A DNA stretch of 64,000 nucleotides, taken from Candidatus Paceibacterota bacterium. GTDB taxonomy: Bacteria > Verrucomicrobiota > Verrucomicrobiia > Limisphaerales > UBA8199. The notes beneath the pieces are model-generated. The model did no database searches and was not told where the DNA came from. It saw nothing but the letters and a program-made list of their open reading frames with translations. Below, one piece after another: positions 35,625 through 44,461 of the stretch; positions within the stretch are counted from its first letter, which is position 1; each line of letters begins with the position of its first letter. The stretch spans positions 1 through 64,000 of the forward strand of contig DAOTCE010000023.1 in NCBI GenBank assembly GCA_035452965.1, written 5' to 3'. The position numbers were made by a program, and so were the translations under genes.

Positions 35625-37115
35625 TTAGAGTTTTCCCTGTGGTTTGTCGGCCGATTTCATCAGCATACTCTTGTCGGTGATGAGCGTCGGCGCGTCATAA
35701 ACGGGGATGTCCTTGAAGACCACCTTCCCACCATCAACAGCGATTCGATCCGCCGGGATAGCGTAGATGCCGCCGGTGATCAGGTCCACCCAGACCGGCT
35801 CGCTGAATGAACCCTTAGTGATCGTAAACGTGGCGGCCACGGTGTCGTTCCGGTCGGAGGGCACGCCGCTCTTGTCCCAGAAGACGAGCATCTGCTGGCC
35901 GCTTTGCCTGTGCTTGTAGGCATACCAAGCCGTCGCCTGCTCGCACTGGATTTCGCACGGATAATCCGGCACCCGCTCCAGTGTGTCGTCGAACACGGCG
36001 ACCACATTTTGCACGGCGTAGTAGGCCAGCTTGACCTTCAGCACCCGGTAGGCCTTATCGGTTTTGACCAGCCCATAGCGGTCCATGTCGCCGAGGCGGT
36101 AGCCTTCCCAGCGGTTGTAGTCCAGGTCCGCGATGCAGAAGACCAGCGACTCGACGTCGTGCCCCAGGTCGCCCAGCATGCGCCGGGTCTGCCACTTGGC
36201 CTGCGTCAGCTCCGTCCACGGATACTTGCGCAACGCGCCGCCCAGGCAAAACTCCGACTGCGCGCCGGCCTCGCCCTGCCACAGCTTGATCGCCGGCGCG
36301 TATTGTTGGATCAGCGCCTTGACCTTCTCGACATTCTCGTAGTGGCCCTCGTCAGGATTGCGGGTGTAACCGTGATACACGAACCATGTGAACAGCGATG
36401 CCTTCTCTTGCGCGGTGACCCGTTTCAGCCACCCCTCCGCCCAATCCGGCTTGGGCCCGCACAGCACCGCGCCGGCAATCCGCGCGTCCGGGATCAAGCG
36501 CCGGATGATCTCCGCGGTGCGAATATTGAGGTCGGCGGTCATCTCGGGCGTGTGCGCCTTGTTGCCGTCCGGCTCATTCCACATGCCCCAATCGCGCACC
36601 TTTCCCTTGTAGCGCGCGGCCATGGTCTCGACCCACTTGTCCCACGCCGCCAACGCCTCTTCGGAATTCGGGAAGCCGCCGGACAGCCCTCGGCCGCCGC
36701 CGTCCGGATAGATGGGATTGCCGTAGGAAGTCTCCAGGAGGATTTCCAGGCCCCGGCCGCGGGCGTCCTCGATCACCCGGTCCAGCCAGCGGAAGTCATA
36801 GCGTCCTTTCTCGCGCTCGGTCGTGGCCCATCCGCCCTGGAGCCGGATTTTCTTAATGCCGAGCGGAACCAGGTAGTCCTTGTAGGAGTCGTAATTCGCG
36901 AAGCCGCGGTCCAGCGTCTCGCAGCCCAGCGACCAGTTCTGCCCGGCGATCTGGCCGACGCTCCGCGGCGTGATGGTGCCGATTCGCTTGAGCCCGGGGT
37001 CCAGGGTGGTCTGCACCCGCGTCTCTGACGTGTCAATCACCTGCGCTGAAGCGGCGGTCAGCGCAAACATTGCTGTTACTATCCACGTTCTGCTCTGCTT
37101 CATTCTCATTCTCAT
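35625..37115 (-). CDS. Secreted GH39-like clan GH-A glycoside hydrolase
   Basis: From the first ATG of a run at 37,115/37,109/37,103 the protein has about 496 residues and a signal peptide (WIVTAMFALTAASAQV). The TIM barrel carries WGMWNEPDGN, whose Glu is the likely acid/base, and LWQGEAGAQSE, whose Glu is the likely nucleophile. LGIKKIRLQGGWATTE is the first barrel strand. This resembles GH39 xylosidases and related clan GH-A enzymes; the family assignment is tentative. A C-terminal beta domain (about 420-480) completes it. The 66 residues upstream in the open frame are Arg-rich and were discarded. It lies 26 bp from the LamG-barrel gene, inside the minus-strand operon. Confidence 0.78.
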   Translation of the reverse strand: MRMRMKQSRTWIVTAMFALTAASAQVIDTSETRVQTTLDPGLKRIGTITPRSVGQIAGQNWSLGCETLDRGFANYDSYKDYLVPLGIKKIRLQGGWATTEREKGRYDFRWLDRVIEDARGRGLEILLETSYGNPIYPDGGGRGLSGGFPNSEEALAAWDKWVETMAARYKGKVRDWGMWNEPDGNKAHTPEMTADLNIRTAEIIRRLIPDARIAGAVLCGPKPDWAEGWLKRVTAQEKASLFTWFVYHGYTRNPDEGHYENVEKVKALIQQYAPAIKLWQGEAGAQSEFCLGGALRKYPWTELTQAKWQTRRMLGDLGHDVESLVFCIADLDYNRWEGYRLGDMDRYGLVKTDKAYRVLKVKLAYYAVQNVVAVFDDTLERVPDYPCEIQCEQATAWYAYKHRQSGQQMLVFWDKSGVPSDRNDTVAATFTITKGSFSEPVWVDLITGGIYAIPADRIAVDGGKVVFKDIPVYDAPTLITDKSMLMKSADKPQGKL

Positions 37116-37141
37116 ACGGTGCTCATGGTTAGTGCTGGTCT

Positions 37142-40100
37142 TCACGGTTCGTACACCTTGACAAGCTTGACCATGGCTCGATCCGGCGCCCCGCAGGTGA
37201 ACGCAACGCGATTCGATCCCTCGTTCAAAATGGGCGGTGCGGCCTCGAGGTCGCCTTCCGCGACTTGCGCGCGCTGCGCGTCGACGATTGCCCAATGACG
37301 CTGCCCGCGGCAAGTCAGTTTGTGGCCAGGCTTGAGCGCGATGGGGAAACTGAGCTTGTGCCCATTCACGGTCAGCACGGGTCTGTCCATGCCGCCGCTG
37401 AGTTCGATTTCAAGCCTGGCTTCTTCCCGCGGACGGACCAGCACGTCCCAGACGTTGGTGGCGGCCTGCGGCGCGGTGATCCAGCGAGGCATCTCATATT
37501 CGCGCGCCAGGCACCTCCGGCCAATCCGGGAGGGTGGATTGGGCGTGCCGAACGGCGTGCCGGACGCAATGAGGGTGACCTCGGCGCGCGCGCTGGCGCC
37601 GGCCGGCCTATCACAGTCGAACGCAAGCGCGTTTTCGCCGGCGCGCAGCACCGGCCAGGCCTCGACAGCAGTGGGGCGAACCAGCGCCAGCAGGTCCCCT
37701 TTGGCGTCGTAATGCGTGCAATCGCCGGCTGGCTCGACTTCCAGGTAATCCCCCGACTTGAGCGTGATGGGAAGGGCAAGCCTCCTGCCGTTGACGGTGA
37801 GCACCGGGGTTTTCAGGTCGGCCGGCATGATGGGAAGCGCCATGACAGGGCCGATGACTACCTCCGTGCTGTCTCCCGCCGGCAGGTCGTTGAGGTAGAG
37901 GTTGAATCCGGAGATATGGGCCATGTCCAGCTCATTGCGGTAGATGTCGTAGGCGCCGCCGTAAGGCCACTGGTAATCGGACATCCGCTCCACGTCGCGC
38001 TCGCGCACAAGGAGTTCCACATAACGCCAGCCCATAAAATCGAGGGTCACATAGTGGTCGGAAAGCGCGTGCATGTATTCGCGCGGGGTTCCGAACTGGA
38101 GATTCAACAGCGCGCTTTTGCCGTCGCCTTTGACCCACACGCCCAGCGCGCCGGCGCCGGAGAGACTTCGGTAAGGGGCCGGGAAGGAAAGCGCTGCCCT
38201 GGCCCAGGCGCCGCGGCGCGCCGCGTTCTTGTTTTCGGCGCGCAGGCGCAGGTTGCGGCCGCCGCCGCGTGTCTCGCCGGTCGCTTGCTCCAGGCTCAGC
38301 GTCACCGCCCCCGAACTGGTCGTCTGCTGGAATGCGGCCAGATCGGCGTACTCCGTTACGCAGACGCGTTTGGGACTGTCATAGGGAGCCACCGAGTAGA
38401 GCGCCTCGATGCGGGCGGCCACCGGCTGCTCCCCGAACGGATTCCGGCTTGTCCAGCGCTCGGAGCCGTTGCCCAGGGAGCTAATGCGGTGGGAGGACAT
38501 TTTGACGGGCGTGAACCTCCAATCGCCGTCGCGGTCCTGTCGCAGGCGGAACTCATCGCCGGGCACAGCCACGCGTGCGATGGTCTGGGCGTCAAAGTAG
38601 CGCGCCAGCCGCAGTTGCTCGTACCAGCCCAGGACGGTGAACTGCTTTTCCATATGGAAGCCAAGCGGCTGACGCGACACGTTCACGCCCTGGATTGCCA
38701 TCGCGGAGTCGAGGCCGAGATTCTTGGCTCCGAAATACTCCATTTCGTCCACGAAATGGCCGCGGGCTTGCGCGCTCGGTTGACGCGGCGCCCACCAGCC
38801 CATCTGCGGCTCGAGCAAATTGGAGTCGCGGAATTTCGCGGTCGAGGCGATGTGCAGGTCGTGAAACCGCTTGGCCGCCCACACCGGATGGTCCCACGCG
38901 CCTAGCCGTGAGTGGAACCACCAGTTGTGCGCGCCCCATTCGCTGGCCTCGACCAGCACCTCGCCGCGCAGCCGCTTGAAGATCGCGTGCCGCATGAAGT
39001 CAATGCCGTAGCGGCTCATCATGCCCTCGGAGCCGTCGAAGTAGATCTGGTCGAGTTGGCAGGTGTTGAAGACATTGGCGATTTGGTCCGCCAGCTCATC
39101 GGCCAGCGGCGACCCGGCTTCGGGATAGAATGCGATGTAGCGCTGTTGCAGGTAATCGGCGCGGTCGCCCGCTGCGTGCGCCGCCGGGCGGGTCTTGAAC
39201 GCGCCGCGCAGGCATTTGGCGAACGCGTAGGGAGGCACCGAAACGACTTCGCCGTATTGCACGATCTCCGTGCCGATGCGAATCGCATTGCCGTTGCCCA
39301 TGTAAGTGAAGACCACATCGTGCTGGGCGGCTGGTTTTTCGTTCACATAGATCACCGTGTCGGCTGGCGTCATGGGCCGCGCGAGCGTATAGGACGCAGA
39401 GGCAATCAGGTGCGGACTGGTTTCAGGCGTCACCCAGGCATCGCGCGGATCAATGCAGGCGGTGAGTGTGTGGATGCCGGCTTTCAAGCCCGCCGCGTGG
39501 ATGCGGGCCACGGCGGCTTTCATGTCGGCGAGGCCATCCGGAAAGAGGTTCGTATTGACCCCGTAATGGCCAAGCGTTTCCCACCAGCCGTGCAGGTGAA
39601 TGTGGGTAAACCCGCCGCGCCGAGCGAGCTCGATCCAGTCGTCCACGGAGGCGAGCGAGAGGTCGGCGAACAGGTAGGAGCCGCGGTTTGCCTCCGCGCC
39701 GAGTGACCAAGGCCCGCCCAACTTCGAGACGGGCACCCCGGCTTCCGTGGCCATGGCCCGGAGCATCGCGGGCATCTCCGGCTTTGGGCCGGCCGCGAGA
39801 CCGGCGCGCCACCCGGTCAGGCCGTGTTCCAGCGTGGTCCACACCCGCAACCCGGCGGGGGTGCCGTCCGCTGCCATTTCGACTGGCAGGTCATACCCGC
39901 GCAGGCAGACGGCGTCCGCGTCGTCCGAAAGCATGTTGGCCATGCCGCCGCAGTACTTTGCGACTGTCACCGGCAGGTTAAAGAATGTGAGGGCGCTTAC
40001 ATTGGACACGCTCAATGAACGAATCGCGAACGTGAAGAAGTCATCCCGCGTGTCCACCGCCAGCACCGCCGCACCCTGTCCTCGCGGAAACTTAAAGGTC

Positions 40101-41041
40101 AGAGCACCGTTGCTGAACGAGGCTTCGCGAGCGGTGATCCGGCGTCCATCCTTTAACCGAGCGGAAACCAGCTCCTGCGAGCGGGCCACCAACTCGCGGC
40201 CCGACGCCTTGCTGCGAAGGGAGACGATCCGGCCCCGCACATCAATCGCCAGCGTCGCGCGGCGATTCTCGAACGTCGCGGCGAGCGGCGGCGTGTCCGT
40301 GGACTCATCCACCAGCGTGTAATCGGCGCTGGCACGCGCGGGATCTTGCGCGAGAATGGCCACTTCCCGCGCCGTGAGCGCGCGTCCATAGATGCGCACG
40401 TCGCTGATAAGGCCATGGTGGGAAACCGGGCCGGACCAGCCGCCGATGCGAAGGCCGTCCGCCTCGACCGGATAGGGCCAGGTTCTCTGGTCAACAGGTT
40501 TGCCGTTCACGTAGCAGGTGATGCTTGGCAGAGCGAACACAACGCAAAGGTGAAACCACTGCCGCAGCGGGAGCGAGCTGAGCAACGAAACGCTGGTTTC
40601 TGCCCAGGCGTTGCCGGGCACCCCCGCGCGATGGCCGGGACGGCCCATGCGAAACGAACAGGCGTTGTCGCTCACAAATAGCATCAGGCCGCCGGGACTC
40701 CAGTTATGCGTGGTGAGCAGATTGGGATAGCGTCCCGTGCCTTCCCACGCCGCCCAGACCGAGATGGTGCATTGCGTTGCGCCGTTTAGAGAAGGAATGG
40801 GTGGAAGCTCAATGAAGGCATTCGTGCCGCCGAAATGGGCGGCAGCGCCGAAGGCTCCACTCGCCCATCGGACATTGGTGAGTTCGGCTTCGATCTGGTG
40901 CGGCGAGCGGTCAACCGCCAGCGTGCCGGCGCCTTCGTCCAGCGGTAACCAGAGCAGCAGCGAGGGGTCGGGCGCCGGCGCAGCGCGCAACGGCATGAGC
41001 AGACCCAGGACAATCAGCGAGGTCAGCAATATTCGTTTCAT
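37142..41041 (-). CDS. Large secreted LamG plus TIM-barrel hydrolase-like protein
   Basis: This 1,299-residue protein has a signal peptide (1-20) and an N-terminal LamG/concanavalin-like jelly roll (about 25-235: SLLLWLPLDEGAGTLAVD, ISDVRIYGRALTAREV). Next is a beta-sandwich region (about 245-430), then a barrel-like domain (about 440-830: HIHLHGWWETLGHYG, AGIHTLTACIDPRD, DQIYFDGSEGM, VLVEASEWGAHNWWFHS). The C-terminal 450 residues hold beta domains, two of them containing the same VLTVNGxxLxxPI phrase (about 1,075 and 1,240), an internal duplication. I cannot place the barrel in a named GH family. The Asp in YFDGSEG and Glu in LVEASEW are the most likely catalytic residues. A glycosidase acting on a complex polysaccharide is inferred from domains and neighbours. 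Confidence 0.7.
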   Translation of the reverse strand: MKRILLTSLIVLGLLMPLRAAPAPDPSLLLWLPLDEGAGTLAVDRSPHQIEAELTNVRWASGAFGAAAHFGGTNAFIELPPIPSLNGATQCTISVWAAWEGTGRYPNLLTTHNWSPGGLMLFVSDNACSFRMGRPGHRAGVPGNAWAETSVSLLSSLPLRQWFHLCVVFALPSITCYVNGKPVDQRTWPYPVEADGLRIGGWSGPVSHHGLISDVRIYGRALTAREVAILAQDPARASADYTLVDESTDTPPLAATFENRRATLAIDVRGRIVSLRSKASGRELVARSQELVSARLKDGRRITAREASFSNGALTFKFPRGQGAAVLAVDTRDDFFTFAIRSLSVSNVSALTFFNLPVTVAKYCGGMANMLSDDADAVCLRGYDLPVEMAADGTPAGLRVWTTLEHGLTGWRAGLAAGPKPEMPAMLRAMATEAGVPVSKLGGPWSLGAEANRGSYLFADLSLASVDDWIELARRGGFTHIHLHGWWETLGHYGVNTNLFPDGLADMKAAVARIHAAGLKAGIHTLTACIDPRDAWVTPETSPHLIASASYTLARPMTPADTVIYVNEKPAAQHDVVFTYMGNGNAIRIGTEIVQYGEVVSVPPYAFAKCLRGAFKTRPAAHAAGDRADYLQQRYIAFYPEAGSPLADELADQIANVFNTCQLDQIYFDGSEGMMSRYGIDFMRHAIFKRLRGEVLVEASEWGAHNWWFHSRLGAWDHPVWAAKRFHDLHIASTAKFRDSNLLEPQMGWWAPRQPSAQARGHFVDEMEYFGAKNLGLDSAMAIQGVNVSRQPLGFHMEKQFTVLGWYEQLRLARYFDAQTIARVAVPGDEFRLRQDRDGDWRFTPVKMSSHRISSLGNGSERWTSRNPFGEQPVAARIEALYSVAPYDSPKRVCVTEYADLAAFQQTTSSGAVTLSLEQATGETRGGGRNLRLRAENKNAARRGAWARAALSFPAPYRSLSGAGALGVWVKGDGKSALLNLQFGTPREYMHALSDHYVTLDFMGWRYVELLVRERDVERMSDYQWPYGGAYDIYRNELDMAHISGFNLYLNDLPAGDSTEVVIGPVMALPIMPADLKTPVLTVNGRRLALPITLKSGDYLEVEPAGDCTHYDAKGDLLALVRPTAVEAWPVLRAGENALAFDCDRPAGASARAEVTLIASGTPFGTPNPPSRIGRRCLAREYEMPRWITAPQAATNVWDVLVRPREEARLEIELSGGMDRPVLTVNGHKLSFPIALKPGHKLTCRGQRHWAIVDAQRAQVAEGDLEAAPPILNEGSNRVAFTCGAPDRAMVKLVKVYEP

Positions 41042-41074
41042 TTTGGTTCGGTCGGCATGTCATTGATGCCGCCC

Positions 41075-42796
41075 TCAGAAAGTAGCGGCTTCCAGCCGGT
41101 AAACTTCGACATTGTCAAACCAGCAAACATCCTCGTCGGTCATCTGGCCGCGGACATCGAGCAGCACGACGAGTTGGCCCGCTTCGGGCGGGACCGTGAC
41201 GACGCCACAGGCGATCTTCCAGTCACCCACGCTGGGCTGGAACGTGAACGGGCGGTCATCTGCTTCGTGCGTCCATCTGTTGTCGCTCGTTTGCCACCGG
41301 ATGGTCAGCCCTGGAGCTGTGGCGCCTTCCGCGCGGCAGCCGGCTTTCACGAGAAAAGCCTGGCCCGGCGTGGCGGCAACCTTTTGGATAAAACAGCCCC
41401 ACGCGACTTTCGCCGCCCGCGCCGCCCCGCTACCGACGGTTTCATCCCACGTGAATTTCCCGGTGGGATGCGTTTCGTCCTGCCACACCGACCAGCCCGG
41501 CGGCAGGGTGGCGCCGCCTTTCGGTTTATCCCGGAAATCCGCGTTCACCGCGAGATTTGTCGCCGCGCCGCGCTTCTTCAGCGCGGCGATTTCCCCGCGG
41601 GCCGCTGCGTTTGCGTCGCGCGCCCACTCGATGACGCGCGTGATGCCGGGTAGCGCCTCCTCCCACGTTCGGCCCTTGCCGGCAGTCTTCCTCAGTTGTT
41701 CCTCGCGCCATGGCTTGTCTTTCGCGAGTCCGCTCCACCAGCGGCATTGCTCGCCGTAAATCCAAATGTATTCGTCCGCCGCATCGCGCGCCGCGCGCAG
41801 ATTCCGCGACAGCCGCTTGAGACGCGAGCCGTCGAGCGGCGGGCGGTAGTACCTGTGACCCGGCTCGTTCTCGAACATGTCGAGGTAAAACCCGAATCCG
41901 GCCTGGACGTGCTGCCGGTATTTCGCGTGATTCTCCGGCGCCACCAGCTTGATCGCGGGACCGGTCCACGAACGGATGTCGAGCGCCGCGCGCTGATACG
42001 CCTCGACGCTGTCCAGGTAGTAGCCATTCTCGCAGCCATCCACGATGACCATGCCCGGCGGCGCGGCGTCGAGCATCCCGTTGAAGAAAGCCGGCAGCAG
42101 GCCGTAGTGCTCGCGGGCGAGCATGCCAGCCGGATCGTCCGAGCGGCCGGCGCCCAGCACGACGCTATTAAGAAACAACGCGAGAATGGTCGCGCGCGGC
42201 ATTTCCGCCGCGATACCACGGATGAATTGCGCGCCGCGCTGGCGCGCCAGCGCCGTGGTTGCGGCAAACGCGCGGTGCTGGGCCGGATCGAATTTCCACT
42301 GATTGTCGCCGTAGGGCTCGAAGTCGGGCGCCACGCCTTTCGCGCCGCCCGCGCGCGCCAGCCAGGCGCAGATACGCAGCTTTTCTTCGAGCGCGCTCCA
42401 GCCTTCGTCGTCATCCCACGCGATGATTTTCGGCGTCGCGTTGAATTGAACGAAGTTGTGAGTGTACTTGGCAAACCGGCAGGCCTTGAGATCGGCCAGC
42501 GCCGCATTGAACCATTCCTGCTTCCACCGCTCGCGGTTCCAGCCGGCCTGCGTACTCACCTTCCGCCCATCCTCGGTCGCTGCCTCAACGCGGAAGATAA
42601 CTCCGTCAAACGGACCCTCCTTTTCCATTTCGCGCCAATGCGCGCGCAGGAAGGTTGTGTCCGGCATATCCCAGCCGAGCTCGATGAACTTCTTGTCGGC
42701 TGCGCGCGCGGAACAAACACCCATCACGAGAAGGAGCAAACATAGAATTTCGCGAGAGCTTTGCCTCTTTACGGCCGGAGGCCCAGGAAATATCAT
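41075..42796 (-). CDS. Secreted unclassified TIM-barrel-like protein with C-terminal CBM-like domain
   Basis: This 573-residue protein has a signal peptide ending near VCSARA. Residues about 35-380 read as an alternating alpha/beta barrel (KFIELGWDMPDTTFL, GVAPDFEPYGDNQW, MVIVDGCENGYYLDS, FGFYLDMFENEPGH). Residues about 405-570 form a CBM4/9-like jelly roll (PPGWSVWQDE through VCWFDNVEVYRLE). The Asp-Phe-Glu of APDFEPYG and the Glu of VDGCENGYY are candidate active-site residues. I do not recognise the barrel family. It sits 33 bp upstream of the LamG-barrel gene and is almost certainly cotranscribed with it, which suggests that the two act on the same substrate. Confidence 0.68.
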   Translation of the reverse strand: MIFPGPPAVKRQSSREILCLLLLVMGVCSARAADKKFIELGWDMPDTTFLRAHWREMEKEGPFDGVIFRVEAATEDGRKVSTQAGWNRERWKQEWFNAALADLKACRFAKYTHNFVQFNATPKIIAWDDDEGWSALEEKLRICAWLARAGGAKGVAPDFEPYGDNQWKFDPAQHRAFAATTALARQRGAQFIRGIAAEMPRATILALFLNSVVLGAGRSDDPAGMLAREHYGLLPAFFNGMLDAAPPGMVIVDGCENGYYLDSVEAYQRAALDIRSWTGPAIKLVAPENHAKYRQHVQAGFGFYLDMFENEPGHRYYRPPLDGSRLKRLSRNLRAARDAADEYIWIYGEQCRWWSGLAKDKPWREEQLRKTAGKGRTWEEALPGITRVIEWARDANAAARGEIAALKKRGAATNLAVNADFRDKPKGGATLPPGWSVWQDETHPTGKFTWDETVGSGAARAAKVAWGCFIQKVAATPGQAFLVKAGCRAEGATAPGLTIRWQTSDNRWTHEADDRPFTFQPSVGDWKIACGVVTVPPEAGQLVVLLDVRGQMTDEDVCWFDNVEVYRLEAATF

Positions 42797-42960
42797 GCGG
42801 GTATATTCATCCTGCGCAGCTCGGAAACAAGCACCGATTATCCTCCAACGCGGCCTTTGTGACGGGCGACAGCGCGCCGCAGACTCCCAGTCAGGCGCCA
42901 GCAGGGACTATCTTCGGTCTGCGACTACACAAGATGGGTTTGAAACCTCAAGGCTCGCGT

Positions 42961-44415
42961 TCAAGGTTTCGGTTGCGTCGCCGCCGGTTTGCTCCACAAG
43001 TTGTTGATGAGTTCCACGGTGCGATCCACCAGTTCCTGCCCGCCTTCGGGGCCCACTTTGTTGCTCTGGACGATCGCGCTGTAACCGCCGCCCGCGACGG
43101 CGCGCGCGGTCGGCAGATACCCGCCCGAGCCCCCGGTCAGCTCGATGACAAACGTTTGCAAGGCCTTGCTCCGGCTCTTGATCTGCACCCCGTAGTCCTG
43201 GAACAACTCGAACGGATTGGTGGCGATGGCGATATCCCCGATCCGCAGCACATGCACCTCGGCGGTAAACGTCGGCGCGTTCCCCTGTGTTCGATGGCGA
43301 TCAATCGTCGCCTGGTGCCAAGCCGCACGATGGGAGGTGTCGGCTTTCTGCTTCAGTGCTTCGATTTCCCTTGCCGCCTCTGCGGCTTCCTTCTCGGTAA
43401 CTTTGCGCGCGGGCAGGACGAGGTCCACAACCTGGTGCGCGAAGGGCGCGTCCGTCCGAATGTCGTTTCGGGCCAGTTCGCTGCTCTCGATGACCTCGTG
43501 TGCAATCCGGCGTCCGATATCCTGGGTGCGGTTCAGCCCGCGCAGCTTGAGCATGCGTTCCTCGGCCGCTTTGCGATACAGGAAGTGCGGCGAGAGATCG
43601 CCGGCGGCGCCGGGCCAGCCGAGCACACCCAGCTCCGCGCCCGCGTCGGCGCGCAACTGCTCGCGCACGTCGTGCCAAAAGTCCGCGTTGACGGTCGAGC
43701 GGCCTTCCACTTCCTGCGAGGTGCAGGACAGGTTGATGCCCGCCGCCAGCAGCCGCTTCTCCGGAGTCCAAAAGAACAGCAGTTCCATGCCGTGGTCTTC
43801 GCCGCCCTCGATGCCGCGGAACTCGGGCACGCCGGTGGCGCCGTACATTTTGGCCGTGCCGTCGGCATAGACCGCGCGCCGGTTATGGCCCACGACGGCA
43901 TGTCCCAGTCCCCAGCTCACACCGCCCGGCTGCCGCTGATTCCATGCGCGGGCGACGACCTCCGCCAGCCGGTCCACCAGAAACTCCACATAATCCCGGG
44001 GCCGCATCACACCCTCTTTGGGAAGGTCATATTTTCCTTCCTCGGTGACCGGCCCCGTGTGGGTGTGCGTGGCGGTCAGGACCAGTTTGCGCGGATCGAA
44101 GGCGGGCAGCTTGGCGCGCAAACGCTCGCGAACCATTGGCGGTACTGACGCGCGAAACGCCACGATGTCGGCGGAGAGCAGAATGGCCTGGTCAACCACT
44201 CGGTCGCCTTCGCGGGCCTCGATGGCCACGGCGGTGGCTGTGATTGGGTTATCCACACCCCGTGAGATACGCGTCTCGAATTGCCCGTCGAGCGCAACGG
44301 GCATGTCGGGCGTGATACTGATGCTGGCCGTGCCGATGTGCAGCTCAGCCGCGCAGCAGTTCATGGCTGCGGCAGCCGCCAGGGTCAGCAGGGATTTCGC
44401 AACGCGTGCCTTCAT
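42961..44415 (-). CDS. Secreted neutral/alkaline ceramidase-fold protein (second copy)
   Basis: From the ATG at 44,415 the protein has 484 residues with a signal peptide (SLLTLAAAAAMNCCAAEL). The ceramidase N-terminal fold is shown by IGTASISITPDMPVALDG, LTATHTHTGPV and a GWPGAAGDLSPH segment in the place of the GDVSPN nucleophile motif. This copy keeps the Ser that the first copy (306-1,610) replaces with Asn. The histidine of the second metal site seen in the first copy (HTACHA) appears as LSCTSQEVEG here. It follows the GH10 gene by 46 bp, which places a possible lipid or ester hydrolase in a xylan-type cluster. De-esterification rather than ceramide cleavage is an open possibility. Confidence 0.78.
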   Translation of the reverse strand: MKARVAKSLLTLAAAAAMNCCAAELHIGTASISITPDMPVALDGQFETRISRGVDNPITATAVAIEAREGDRVVDQAILLSADIVAFRASVPPMVRERLRAKLPAFDPRKLVLTATHTHTGPVTEEGKYDLPKEGVMRPRDYVEFLVDRLAEVVARAWNQRQPGGVSWGLGHAVVGHNRRAVYADGTAKMYGATGVPEFRGIEGGEDHGMELLFFWTPEKRLLAAGINLSCTSQEVEGRSTVNADFWHDVREQLRADAGAELGVLGWPGAAGDLSPHFLYRKAAEERMLKLRGLNRTQDIGRRIAHEVIESSELARNDIRTDAPFAHQVVDLVLPARKVTEKEAAEAAREIEALKQKADTSHRAAWHQATIDRHRTQGNAPTFTAEVHVLRIGDIAIATNPFELFQDYGVQIKSRSKALQTFVIELTGGSGGYLPTARAVAGGGYSAIVQSNKVGPEGGQELVDRTVELINNLWSKPAATQPKP

Positions 44416-44461
44416 GGTCTTTTGGTTAATGCCTGATTGAAGCGACCCCGAAACATGGCTC

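Noticed and set aside
37265..38905. A 546-codon plus-strand frame across the LamG-barrel gene
   Set aside because: It is antisense to a gene with clear domains and resembles no family.
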